Shown one piece after another: positions 25,748 through 36,300 of a stretch of 61,186 nt of DNA. Positions within the stretch are counted from its first letter, which is position 1, and each line of letters starts with the position of its first letter. The stretch is taken from contig JAAWAB010000022.1 in NCBI GenBank assembly GCA_022791915.1, positions 1 to 61,186 of the forward strand. The letters are read 5' to 3'. This stretch comes from Clostridia bacterium. Lineage in GTDB: Bacteria; Bacillota; Clostridia; Christensenellales; Pumilibacteraceae. The notes beneath the pieces were generated by a model. It was given only the letters and a program-made list of their open reading frames with translations. It did no database searches and was not told where the DNA came from. The translations under genes and the position numbers were made by a program.

Positions 25748-26401
25748 CTACTCCTTTTTTTCGGCGGGAAGTCTGCGCAACAGCATGACCCCCGCAACAA
25801 TCACGATACCGCACGCCACAAGATACATCCAGCCGAAGTCTTCTTTAAGCCAACGGAAAAACAGCCCCACGTGCGGAATCACGCGGGTTACCTTTCCCAC
25901 AATCTCGCTTTTTTCAATGGGGTGCGTATCTTCTGCGTTGTTCGCGTCCCCTTTGGTGTAGTATTTGCCGTCTTGCACGCGGATAATGCGGTGCGTGGTG
26001 GGCGTGGTGTCACCCGCCGCCAAAAACGTGACGATATCGCCGATTTTGTAGTCGTCCGCTTTGGATATGGCAATCATGTCGCCTTCTTCTATGGTGCCCG
26101 CCATACTCCCCGTTGTAACGATGAGCGTGGCATGTCCGAAAAAGGAAGGCACGGGCGACTTTTTCACGAATTTATCCACCGCAAGCACCACTGCCACAAA
26201 AAGCAGAAAGAGCACGACGGCGAGTCCCAGACTCAAAAATACGATTCCCGTAATGCGTTTTGCCGTCCACGCTTTTTTGCCTTCGTCCTTTGCGGGCAAC
26301 GTTTCTTCGGCAACCGCGGAATCGCTTTCCCGTTCGGGTTGCGAAAGCAACTCTTCGGGCGCGGCAACGGGTTCCGCAATGCGCGTTTGTTCTTCTTTCA
26401 T
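25748..26401 (-). CDS. sipW: SipW-type signal peptidase I
   Basis: Membrane serine protease cutting signal peptides from exported proteins. The 217-residue protein has a cytosolic N-terminal arm, a membrane segment (ITGIVFLSLGLAVVLFLLFVAVVLAV), the catalytic Ser in V-T-T-G-S-M, and T-T-H-R-I with a His in place of the Lys of usual type I enzymes, which defines the endoplasmic-reticulum-like SipW group. A second membrane segment (WMYLVACGIVIVAGVMLLRRL) closes it. GAGGTG six bases before the ATG at 26401 decides the start over the GTG at 26410. In Bacillus the SipW enzyme processes TasA and TapA; here three neighbours carry SipW-like signals. Stop is TAG. Confidence 0.92.
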   Translation of the reverse strand: MKEEQTRIAEPVAAPEELLSQPERESDSAVAEETLPAKDEGKKAWTAKRITGIVFLSLGLAVVLFLLFVAVVLAVDKFVKKSPVPSFFGHATLIVTTGSMAGTIEEGDMIAISKADDYKIGDIVTFLAAGDTTPTTHRIIRVQDGKYYTKGDANNAEDTHPIEKSEIVGKVTRVIPHVGLFFRWLKEDFGWMYLVACGIVIVAGVMLLRRLPAEKKE

Positions 26402-26406
26402 ATCGT

Positions 26407-27348
26407 TCACCTCGCTTGCGCCGTCACACGGAGAACAAGCGAAATCTTTCCGCCGTCCGCTCCGATAAACGTGTCACCGTCGTCGTTTCCGTTTTCAAAC
26501 GCCCAACGCCATTCCAACGTAAATACCTGCGTCGAACGATTCCAGATTGTCATTTGGTCGAATTTCAATTCGTCGACCGTTTTCCACTCTTCCGATTCGA
26601 GCAACACGTTGTTCATGCGCAAACGGAACGTAAGCGGGAAATAGTCGATTTTCTCTCCGTTATACAGCGGTTCGAGCGAAAACGTATAGTCCATTGCCGC
26701 ATCGTGCGGGTTGTTGAGAATAAATTCGTAGTTTCCCGAACTGCCCGGCTTTAACGAGCGCGGGAATACCGCCACGGTGCCTTGCGCCTCCCAACTGCCT
26801 CCGCTGTCGGCAATATCGATTACGGGGCGTTCTCTGTCGCCGTACGGCAACCCGATGAGCGCCAACAAAATAATCGTAATCGCCAAAATCACCGCAAGCG
26901 CGCTTAACATAACAATGTGAACGGGGTCGCGTTGCCTTGTTTTGAGCCACCCTATCCATTCTTCTTCCGAATCGGGCGAAACCGCATACAGTTTGTCGCC
27001 CACCAAACGAAAAGCACGCGTATCGGAAACGTATTCCGTTACACGGATTTTCTTTTTGTTCTCGCCTTCGCGGGTTTGTTGCGACTGCCGACGGGCAACT
27101 TGATTGCCATATAAATCGCAAACCGCGCTATCCGACACACTGCCCAGTATCTTCTCTTGGGCGTCGTACAGTACGCGGGATTTCCGCTCGCGGCGAAACG
27201 TATCTTTCGGGGAAAATTCCCGTTCGGTAAGATACGGATTGTATTCACACGTTTTTGTCAATTTTCTTCCGCTCACTTTGCTTTTGCAAAACGAACGTGC
27301 CGCCCGCCCGACTTCTTCCCGCACAGGGAAAAAATCGGACGGGTACAC
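26407..27348 (-). CDS. Single-pass membrane protein of the SipW operon
   Basis: Up to 313 residues: a basic cytosolic half (with YVSDTRAFRLVGDKLYAV), one membrane segment (HIVMLSALAVILAITIILLALIGL, about residues 143-166), and an extracellular half of about 140 residues that looks like a beta sandwich (GTVAVFPRSLKPGSSGNYEF, M-D-Y-T-F-S-L-E-P-L-Y). The extracellular part resembles the soluble domain of the TasA-like neighbours, so it may be the membrane base of the same surface structure; that is inference. The start is uncertain: GTG at 27348 has no ribosome site, while TTG at 27261 follows GGAAGAAAA. It overlaps or abuts sipW by a few bases. Confidence 0.75.
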   Translation of the reverse strand: MYPSDFFPVREEVGRAARSFCKSKVSGRKLTKTCEYNPYLTEREFSPKDTFRRERKSRVLYDAQEKILGSVSDSAVCDLYGNQVARRQSQQTREGENKKKIRVTEYVSDTRAFRLVGDKLYAVSPDSEEEWIGWLKTRQRDPVHIVMLSALAVILAITIILLALIGLPYGDRERPVIDIADSGGSWEAQGTVAVFPRSLKPGSSGNYEFILNNPHDAAMDYTFSLEPLYNGEKIDYFPLTFRLRMNNVLLESEEWKTVDELKFDQMTIWNRSTQVFTLEWRWAFENGNDDGDTFIGADGGKISLVLRVTAQAR

Positions 27349-27360
27349 GCGATTTCGCTT

Positions 27361-28185
27361 TTAGGTTCCCGGCGTAGGGGTGGTCGCTTCGTTCTGCACC
27401 TGAACCACCGCAATGGAAAGCTCGAACGAAAGTTTGGTTTTCGCCGTATAGGTTACGGGATTTTCCGCATCGCTCTTATCGGTAACGGTATAAATTCCTT
27501 TGTCCGCGTCGGTTGCTTCTACTTTTATTACCGCATTTTCGTCGGTTGTTGCGCCGTTTGCCGCATAGCCGAGAAGGGTATCTTCCCTATCTTTGCTCGC
27601 GGTTTTGTCTTCGAAAACCCATTCCCAGGTAAGCGTGTATTCGTCGTTTACCGACGTACCCACTTCAATATCCGTGTTCAGGGTTTTGAGCTTATCGGCA
27701 AGGTCTTTCAACGTTCCTTTATCCACCAATGTGGTATCTGTGGGAGTTCCTTTTTTGACAAGCGTCCATTTAACGGGATAGTATGGAGTAGCGCCTTCTC
27801 CCGTTCCCGTCAACGATATATCGGTATAGCCGTCTTTTATCGAAATAGCAACTTTCGCTTTCACTTCGGCGGAACCTTTAATGGTAAACGTCACAGAGCC
27901 GCTCGTTCCCGGAGCAACCACCTTGGCGCTCGCACTCGCTTGTACGTCTACGGTAGCATCCGTTGCTTTTACGCCCGCATTGTATTTATCGGAAAACAGG
28001 TCGCCCGTATTCGCACTAACAACGAATCCCCACTTTGCGGCGGTGGCGTTTTGTGCGGGCATCTTCTTTTCGGTGATGTACTTGGCAAACGTGGTGCCGC
28101 CGAAGCACAAGATGAGTGCCAAAAGCACGAGTATTGCGGCAATAACGAAAATCTTCTTATTGCTGCGGGTCTTTTTTTCTTCCAT
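27361..28185 (-). CDS. TasA/camelysin-like secreted fibre protein
   Basis: A 274-residue exported protein: basic start, hydrophobic core (IFVIAAILVLLALILCFGG) and the box T-T-F-A-K-Y-I-T-E at residues 31-39, the place where SipW enzymes cut. The mature part is a beta-rich domain beginning A-A-K-W-G-F-V-V-S and containing V-A-P-G-T-S-G-S-V-T-F-T-I-K-G, like the TasA/CalY family, and ends in a Thr/Pro-rich tail. TasA-type proteins assemble into surface or biofilm fibres. AGGAGAAAGAAAA precedes the ATG. Strongest candidate fibre subunit of the operon. Confidence 0.8.
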   Translation of the reverse strand: MEEKKTRSNKKIFVIAAILVLLALILCFGGTTFAKYITEKKMPAQNATAAKWGFVVSANTGDLFSDKYNAGVKATDATVDVQASASAKVVAPGTSGSVTFTIKGSAEVKAKVAISIKDGYTDISLTGTGEGATPYYPVKWTLVKKGTPTDTTLVDKGTLKDLADKLKTLNTDIEVGTSVNDEYTLTWEWVFEDKTASKDREDTLLGYAANGATTDENAVIKVEATDADKGIYTVTDKSDAENPVTYTAKTKLSFELSIAVVQVQNEATTPTPGT

Positions 28186-28274
28186 TTTTCTTTCTCCTTT
28201 ACAGAAAATTTTTGGGGTGTTATGTAAGCGGCATGCTGTCGGCGTCGGCGCCGCGGCATACCGAGATTTTTCGG

Positions 28275-31200
28275 CTAAAAACTATTGGGAACGTGCTCTC
28301 TGGTCACCAAATTGGTTGTCGGCTCGTCTATTGCAGAATAATACACTTGATTTTTGGTCGTGGCAAGATGTGAATTATGCGTGGACGGAACAGACGTCGT
28401 GCTGTTCCAACGGATTCGTGTTACTTCCCAATCGTTCCCTCTGTTCTGTGCAAACACGTTGGTGCCGTAGCCGTATATAAAGAAGTCGGTATTTTTCATT
28501 CCCGCAAGTACCGAACCTATGGAAAGCGATTTGCGCGTCGTATACGGTCTGCGGATAAAATACCGCCCGTAATACACGTAGATTTTAATGTCGGTATCGT
28601 ATCTCCAATCGACTATCGGCACTAACGGATTGGCGGCTATGGGGAACAGCGTGGCGCGCACCTGTATGGCGCTCTGTCGCTTTTGAAGCGTATCGTAGCC
28701 GTGCGCGTTCAATTCCTCGTCCGTATATGCGCCGAAATAAACGGTGCTGTAATCATATACGTTAAAACCGTCTTGTCCTACTTCCGAATTTTCCGTTTCC
28801 ACCCGTGCGCCGAAAATGCCCGCATAAATCCAAACGTTTGCGCGGTGCCCCGAATCTACGCCGCGCACAATCGCGCCGCCGTTTTTCCCGTCGAACTCGC
28901 CGTTATAGATTCTTATATCCGACTCTCCGAACACTTTCAAGCCGTAAAAGCATGCGGGACCCGACGACTGCATTTCATTATCCGACGGCGTTTGCGTATG
29001 CGTAAGATTGCCCGTAAACTTTCCGTTATAAATATGGACAACCGTTTTGCGGTTTGCGTCGCTTGTGGCGGCAACTCCGTCGCCAAACATCGCCGTATAT
29101 TCACCGTTGTAAATATGGATATTACCGCTTCGCGCCACAACGGCATACCCGCCGCTCAAACTGGGATAAAACTGCCAAGGGTTGCCTGCTTCACCGCTCC
29201 AAGCATAATATGCCGTATTATAATGCACGGCGCCCGTAGTCTGTACCGAAATCTCTTCACGCGTCGTATTTTCATCGCCCAACGTAACCGTTCCGCCCTG
29301 CACTTTTACGCCGCCGCCCACCTGCGAAGTAATGTTTGCGTGTTTTATAAAAATGTTCGCGCCTTCTTCTTCGTCTTTGCCCAGCTCCGATTCTATGCAG
29401 GCAACGGCAAAACTCTTAACCACCAATTTATCGTGATTATAATACGTGCCCCCTGTGCCTATGGCGGAATATTGATTGTAATTGTTATAAAGCCCGCGAA
29501 AACGGATATTCAGTTTGCCCGTTGCGGTAAGCGAGCCGCCCACCACGCAGATTCCGTTTTCGTTTTCGTAGCGCGTAACGGTCTGCCCCGCAACCTCGCT
29601 CTGCCAGGGCAAATACATATCGTACTGGTGCGTGCCCGCCGCCGTAGCTTGCGCGGCGTTCGCCGAACAAGAGTTCGTTACGCCCGTACCCTTACGGTTA
29701 ATCACGCAATCGATTGTGTATTCTTCGGTTGCCGCCGTTTCTTCGTTATCGTCAAAACCGATGGTGCCGCCGCTCAAACTGATTGCCGACGCGTTATACG
29801 CCGCAATCGAACCGCCGTTTCCGAACGTGAGCGAACCGCCGTTCACGGCAACGCCCATTTCCTACGAATAGACGTGCGAATTGTTCATAATCACGGCGCC
29901 GCCCTTAAATTCGGACGAATCGAGCGCCACGCCTATCGACGCCGCCCGCATGGCGCCCGCAGAACCTGCCGAAACGGCGTTGCCGCTTGCGTCAATCCAT
30001 TCGCTGTTTGCGGGCGTTTCGCCTTCGTAGGTATGTTCGACGCCCAAATAAATAGACGTGTTATTAAGCGTAATCCGCACCGCACGCCCCGCCGTCTCGG
30101 TCTTGTTGACGGCGTAAATACCGTAGGTGTAGCTGTCGCTGTCAAGCGTTATACTTCCGTCCGAGAGCGTAATATCGCCGCGCGTGCCGAATACGCCGAA
30201 CGAATGCGCCCCTTCCATGTCGATTGCGATATTATCGGCAATCATGCTGCTGCGCACCTGCGAACCGCTTCTGCCACGCGAAAGAATGCCGAACGTAGTC
30301 TGAAAAACTTCTCCGCTCGCGCCCGTGATTTCCCCTAAATTCGCGGCATAATGCGCCTTGCCTTCCTCTATATTCTTGTGCACCGTAACGTTTACGCTCT
30401 TATTACGCGTTCCCGTATCCGACCCCGTAAGCGTGAGCGCACCGCCGTTGAGGAAGATTGCGGCGTCGCGGTACTGCCTACCTGCGGGAAATTCGGTGGC
30501 AGTGCTGGTATTCGGGTCGGTAGACGGTATTTCCATAACGTCGAACGGACTGTCGGCGTGCGAAATCGTGGCGTACTTGTTGATGTTGGCGTCGCGCATG
30601 ATAATTTCGCCGTCGCTCAACGAAATCACGCTGCCGTTATACGACGTTGCCGACTGCAACTTCCGAATATCCAACGTTCCGCCCGTACTCAAAATGCAGG
30701 CGCTCTCGCCGTACTTTGCCGAGTTCGTCCGCGTTTCGCCCGCCAAAACGGCAGGCAGTTCGGCGGGATTCACGGTGGCAAGTTCGCCCGACGTGCTCAC
30801 GCGCATCGTCCCGCCCGTTATATAAAAGCACGAGGTGTGCCAGGTTCCGAAATACGAATAAAAGCTACCCGCGGTACGGCTTTTGGTTAGAGCACCCTCC
30901 CCCGCGTCGGTTACGTTTATATTCAGATTGCCGCTCATCATCGAAACCGCGGCATAGTTGGGCGCGGGAATGGTTTTGCCGCTCTCCGTCCGCTCCGACG
31001 AATAATAAATATCGTTCTCGTAGCCGAACAACATGGCTTGCCGCGCGTCCGATTGCGTGCTTTCGCAGGGCACGCCGCTGCCGTCTACGTAATAGGTGTA
31101 CGCAAAACTTGCCGCCGACACGTCGAACGTGGCAAAATCGTCGTCCGTTTCGCCGCTGACTACCACGTAACAATAGGTGTCGCGCTTGATGTATTCGGTA

Positions 31201-31877
31201 GAACCGGACGCAAACGGCACGTCGAAATAAATATTGCCGCTGTGCGGAGCCTTACTCGACGCACTGCGCACCGCAAGACGGGGCATTTCCGCCGTAGCCG
31301 AAGTGGCAATGCCGTTGGTATCTACAAGCGTTACCGTGCCCAACTGCACGTATTCGCTTTCGGTTTTGAGCGTGGTGTAATATTCCGTGGGGCGCGGTCC
31401 GCTTTCGAACATGCCGCCGTATACGTTCAAATCGCCGCCCGAAACGGTGAGCACGCTGCCAATGGGATTATACAGTCTGCCGCCCCCTTTGGTGTCGATA
31501 ACGGTGAACGTTTTGCCCGCGGGCACGTTGAGCAAGCTGCTGCGGTTGTTGCGTTCGATTTCGTTGCCGTTCAAATCGATTGTAAGGTCGTTCTTCAAAT
31601 CGAGCGCGTCGCCCGTCATAATGATAGGACCTTTCAAATCTTCCGAAAGTTTCACGTAGCCGTAACCGCTTTTTATGGCGTTATACAACTCCTGTTGCGA
31701 CCCCACGTTAAAAGGCGTTTGCGTTTCGTAGTCGAGCGTGTTGTCGGAATCGCCTATTTCGGTAACGTATTTCGCATGGGTAAGCGCAAAAGCAGACGAC
31801 AGCAACATAAGCGCTATCGCCAATAAAATTGCCGATACCGCAATCGTCCGTTTTGTGTTGTTTGCTACCCGTTTCAC
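28275..31877 (-). pseudogene. Beta-helix surface protein split by an in-frame TAG
   Basis: Two open stretches in the same frame (31877-29865 and 29861-28275) are separated by one TAG at 29864-29862. The first begins with GTG after AAGGAAGAAGA, a signal helix (VSAILLAIALMLLSSAFA) and the box L-T-H-A-K-Y-V-T-E as in its neighbours, then about 600 residues of beta-helix rungs with polar turns. The second continues the same pattern without break (N-N-S-H-V-Y-S stop E-M-G-V-A-V-N-G-G-S-L-T-F). Together 1199 residues. No ribosome site stands before the second part. TAG ends sipW and oppC in this window, so it is a true stop here. Either a nonsense mutation, read-through, or a sequencing error. Role: surface adhesin or matrix component exported through SipW. 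Confidence 0.8.
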
Positions 31878-31913
31878 AAAATCTTCTTCCTTTTTTTCTC
31901 TGTTTGTTTGCGA

Positions 31914-33035
31914 TTATGCGGTAACTTGCGTAAATACCGCGCTCATGCGGCAGGGCGACGTTATGCCCACGCACGTGCCCACCTTGATTGTTCGGTACGC
32001 CGAAACGGTTCCGTCCGCATTCTTTTCCGCCGCTTCGAGTTGCGGCTTGCCGCTGCCGTCCAACACGGGCTTACCGCTATCGTCCGTTGCCCAGCGGCAC
32101 AAATAATCTCCCGCCGCCTGCGGTTGCGCTTTGGGCACGGTAAAGTTGCCGCTTTCGTCCGTCTGCCAATAATCCGCCGAATTCCACGCCACGTCCACAA
32201 GTGCGGAATCCAAACGGTTCAGCAAAACAAGCCGCAATAAAAAGGACTGCGATTCGCCTTCTTTCAACCGATACTCGTTTGCCGTGCGACTTATGTTTAT
32301 CGTCATGCGATAATAGCGGAATCCGATAGACTGTTCCATTCCCACAGGGCACACAAAGCGGTCTACCGTGTCCGTTCCCGCGGCGGGATAGTAGGTGGCA
32401 AACGTCCGCTTTGCCACGCCGCGCTGTTCTTCTTCGGAAAGCACCGCGGTAGACGCGGAAAGCACGATTTCGTTGCCTTCGTTAATAAGCGACTGATACT
32501 CGTTTTCCACCGCAACGCCGTCCGCCGTTTCTTGCGCCTCCACAATGTTGCGCACGGCGGGCGCACTGCCTTCGGGCGCCGATTCTATATGATAGAGTTT
32601 GCTCGCCTTTTTTGCCGCATGCAACCGCGAAGGCGCAGATTCCTGCGTCGCGCCGTTTTCTTCCAATTCCAGCAACTGAAACATGGCGCACTCGGCAAAC
32701 CCCTGCGGCATATAAAAAACAAAACTGTATTCGTACACAAGCCCCGCGCGCCCGTTGTTGGTTACGATGAGCATACTCTCCGACCACGAATTCATGCGCA
32801 CGGGACGCGTGTTCCCCGCCACCTGTTGCATATACGGCGCATTGATAAAGGCGCCCAGCCCGCCGTTATCCACGCGGAATTCGCAACCGATTGCGGCGGC
32901 GCCCGCCCCGTTGTTGTGTTCCGAATCCGTTACGTACCGCGCCAACGAAAAAGCCGAAAACGCGAGCGACGCAACAAAAAGAAGGCACGCAATGGCAAAA
33001 AACATTTTTGCGCCGTATTTTCGCATAAATTGCAT
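31914..33035 (-). CDS. SipW-signal surface protein
   Basis: A 373-residue exported protein, first gene of the SipW operon. The signal helix (MFFAIACLLFVASLAFSAF) is followed by S-L-A-R-Y-V-T-D at residues 30-37, matching the box in the two other exported neighbours. The mature part is beta-rich, with G-C-E-F-R-V-D-N-G, E-S-M-L-I-V-T-N-N-G-R-A-G-L-V-Y-E-Y, and ends R-M-S-A-V-F-T-Q-V. It lacks a C-terminal anchor. It may be a minor fibre component or a TapA-like assembly factor (inference). GGAGGGCGACAT precedes the ATG; 36 bases separate it from the beta-helix gene. Confidence 0.8.
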   Translation of the reverse strand: MQFMRKYGAKMFFAIACLLFVASLAFSAFSLARYVTDSEHNNGAGAAAIGCEFRVDNGGLGAFINAPYMQQVAGNTRPVRMNSWSESMLIVTNNGRAGLVYEYSFVFYMPQGFAECAMFQLLELEENGATQESAPSRLHAAKKASKLYHIESAPEGSAPAVRNIVEAQETADGVAVENEYQSLINEGNEIVLSASTAVLSEEEQRGVAKRTFATYYPAAGTDTVDRFVCPVGMEQSIGFRYYRMTINISRTANEYRLKEGESQSFLLRLVLLNRLDSALVDVAWNSADYWQTDESGNFTVPKAQPQAAGDYLCRWATDDSGKPVLDGSGKPQLEAAEKNADGTVSAYRTIKVGTCVGITSPCRMSAVFTQVTA

Positions 33036-33090
33036 ATGTCGCCCTCCTTTTCTTCCGTAATACTATGTATGCAGACACCTATACTTATAT

Positions 33091-33119
33091 AGTATAATAC
33101 GATTCACACGAGCATGCAA
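33091..33119 (-). promoter_or_regulatory. Promoter of the SipW operon
   Basis: Minus strand TTGCAT (33119-33114), 17 bases, TATACT (33096-33091), 56 bases upstream of the first ATG. Confidence 0.75.
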
Positions 33120-33241
33120 GTGTTTGAGTAGAGAAAAATGTTGATTTTTTCACGTTCCTTCCGTTTTTTGTAATCCGCACCGAAAATTTTACCATAAAAT
33201 CCATAGAATACTCCCCCTTTGCGATTGACGCAAAAGCGCAC

Positions 33242-33278
33242 AAAAAAAGAGCCGCCCTACAAAAGAACAGCTCTTTTT
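33242..33278 (-). terminator. Terminator of the 1653-residue gene
   Basis: On the minus strand AAAGAGC pairs with GCTCTTT, followed by T7. The terminator behind the paralogue (39141-39177) is of the same sequence type. Confidence 0.8.
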
Positions 33279-33313
33279 CCGCTTGAAATTACGGATTTTT
33301 GCGTGATTGTGCC

Positions 33314-36300
33314 TTAATCCACCCATTTAGTCGTTCCGTTACTACCGGGCGAACCCGTTTTGCCGCCCGTGGCTTTTGCACCGCCTGCGCCGCCTTTACC
33401 GGGTTCGGCTTGCTCTGCGCACTCCCAGGCATTTCTCTTGATAATGCTGTCACCGCCGTTGCCTCCGTCGCCGCCGTTTTTGCCGAGCATACGCCCTGCC
33501 GACCCGTTGCCGCCGTTGCCGCCACGGTATCCATGCCCGCCGTGTCCGCCGTTTTTGCCGTTTCCGTATTTGCCTACGCTACCGCCGTGTCCGCCGTTAC
33601 CGCCGTTGCCCATTTGTCCGCTCAAATATCCAATGCCGCCCGCGCCGCCGTTACCGCCGTTGCCGCCTGCCGATGCGTTGTCGCTGGTAGACGAATCGTT
33701 GTGACCGTTGGAACCGTTGCCGCCGTTTCCGCCGCGTCCGCCGTTGCCCTGTCGTCCGTCCGAGGCAAAAGCCGTATTAAAGTTACTTGCCTGAATATAC
33801 CTTGCACCCATTCCGCCGTCACCACCGTTGCCACCGCGTCCGCCGTCTTTTCCGTTCAAATCGGAACTCGTGCCGTTTGCACCGTTGCCGCCTGCGCCTC
33901 CGTTGCCGCCGTCGCCGCCCCGACTCCCCATGGGCGTTTCGTGTATACCGAGCGCGTACATTGTTGCCACAATCTGCGATGCGCCGTTGCCGCCCAATCC
34001 GCCTGTAACGCCCGCGCCACCCGTAGAAACCGAACTATTGGCACCGTTAGCGCCGTTGCCGCCCAATCCGCCGTTACCGCCCATAAATGTATACGAACAA
34101 TTGGATAACATCATAGAATAACATACAATGCCGTAACCGCCATCGCCGCCTTTTTCGCTTGACCCGACCCCATCGCCACCGTCGCCGCCGCGTACGGTAA
34201 TGGAACTACCGCTTTTGCCGTCGACAGTTAACGCACTACACGATAATCCTATGATTCCTTGCTTTCTATCTCCCACAGCTCTCTTTTGCGCAAGAATTTT
34301 CAAACTCTTTCCTATATAAATAGAAAGATTTCTTGCATATATCACTTCGTCGTGTACTTGGGTACTGATAGAAACTTCACCCGAACAGATAAACTGCGTT
34401 GAATCTGCTCGCATACGAATAGCCGAATTTTCCGCTGTAAAGTTTTCCATATACAAGTAGGTAACGTTGCGTAAATCCAAATAAAGCCCTTTATATGTGG
34501 TTGTCGATTTGCCCAAAACAAACAAATGCGTAACGCTTTGGGGAATTTCTATGCTTTTATTCAGTGCCCCGCTCTCTTTTCGGGCGTCAAGCACAAGCCT
34601 GCGTATTTTATCATATTGGCTTTGATTATAGTTTGCCATGCTTGTTATGTGAACGGGATATGTAATCGTGTCGGTAGTATATGTATACTCTCTGCCGTCT
34701 ACAAATAAATTTACAACGGCGTACATGTTCATAGACTCGAATATCAGCCACGTTGCAGTATCGATATAGTTGCTTGTAAACTCTTTTAGCAAAGTTCCGT
34801 CTTGTTTCTTTAACCCTGTTTTTTGCACCACTTCGGTATCCTTAAAAGGCGCACCCGTTTCGTCCTGTAACCCAACGGTCAACCGATAGTCGGCATCCAA
34901 TGCGATGGTTGCCTGCACGGGATATTTGAGCACCATAACAAGCGTAAAGGTATAAACGTCATCTTTGTACATGATACTTGCTTTCTTATTGTATTGCTCG
35001 GGGTCAAAACCGACGCGCAAAGTATTGTTATCTTTCGTCAAAATCTCATTCGGATTACTACCATTTTGGATATTCCAATTAAAATCATCCAAAGTCACGC
35101 CTTGATTATATGCCCAGGTAAATTCATATGATTTTCCCATTGCCACGTTGATTTCTTGCACAGAATTCGGTTCTATATTAAGCGGAATATCCCCCAAACG
35201 TAACTGTTGCAACCGCGCGGGAAACCCGAACACAAGCGAGCCTGTCACTTTTTTGAAATTTGTTGAAATGCTTAACACATACGTTTCTCCCGCAAGTAGT
35301 TCCATAGAATAAGCAACTCGTATTGTAAATGCATCGCCCTCCAATGCTTTGGACGTAGGTTCCGACACTTGCACCGTCCGCGACGAATTTGCTTCGATTA
35401 CAGACAAATTGTATTCAAATTCTACTGCGGTAAACCGTAACCAATACGTACCCGACCTTTTACATGCAAAGGTATAATATTCGGGCGTATTCCCCAACTC
35501 GAATCTTGCCGGAACACCGCAAACAATAATCGACTGTGGCGTCGTATCGTCAATCAGCTCAAACATCACCGAGGTACCACCGCTTATGTTCACATACAGA
35601 TAATACGTGCCCTGCGGCAAATCGAGATATTGCGGCGCACTATCCGCCGTTCCACGTTTCACTTCGGCGAGCGTTTCGTCGCAGAGTCGGAATTCACTTG
35701 AAACGCCACTTGTACAATACGTGCGAATATGCGCGTTTGCCCCGATATCCAGTTTATACAGCCCGTTTGACCCTACGCCGTATAGTCTCCCCGCATACAG
35801 CTGTGACGCAATCAGTTCAATGGCAATCGAATACGCCGCGTTTGGCACCCCCTCTATCCGAGCGTAATATAGATTGCCCGCTTGCAATGTGCTTGTTTGC
35901 ACAAGATTTGTTGTGTACCAAGCATAGGTTGCTACGCCCGTCACTTGATACTGCGCCGAAACTTTGGGGCAGAATTGTATGAGTATATTGCCTTTATCGT
36001 TGAGCGTGCCCGAAAGTTGCGTGGTGCTCTCTACGTTTGCCGTAAACGTGTAACTGCCCGCACCGCCTTCGGTTTGAATGTAATACCGCTTGCCTTGTTC
36101 CAAATACGCCCGCGCACCGCCGTTATGCGGTTGCGAAATGGGTTGTAAGTTCGTATCGAATACCGTAATATCCAATCCGTTGCCTTGCAATATGTAATAC
36201 CCTTCGCAGTTTACCGCCGCCGAAAGATACATGTGCTTTTGTGTGGTTTGCTCGATTTCCTGTTGATTGAGCGTTAACGTGTCGGGCAACAATTTCAGTG

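Noticed and set aside
28275-31877. Genome-wide TAG recoding
   Set aside because: sipW and oppC end at TAG at family-appropriate positions, so TAG works as a stop in this organism.
33360-34121. Plus-strand Pro/Leu-rich frames opposite the Gly-rich tail
   Set aside because: Antisense readings of GGN repeats give Pro/Ala/Ser-rich frames of any length; no start signal supports them.
33330-34200. CRISPR array
   Set aside because: The repeats are short coding triplets in frame with the surface gene, without unique spacers of constant length.
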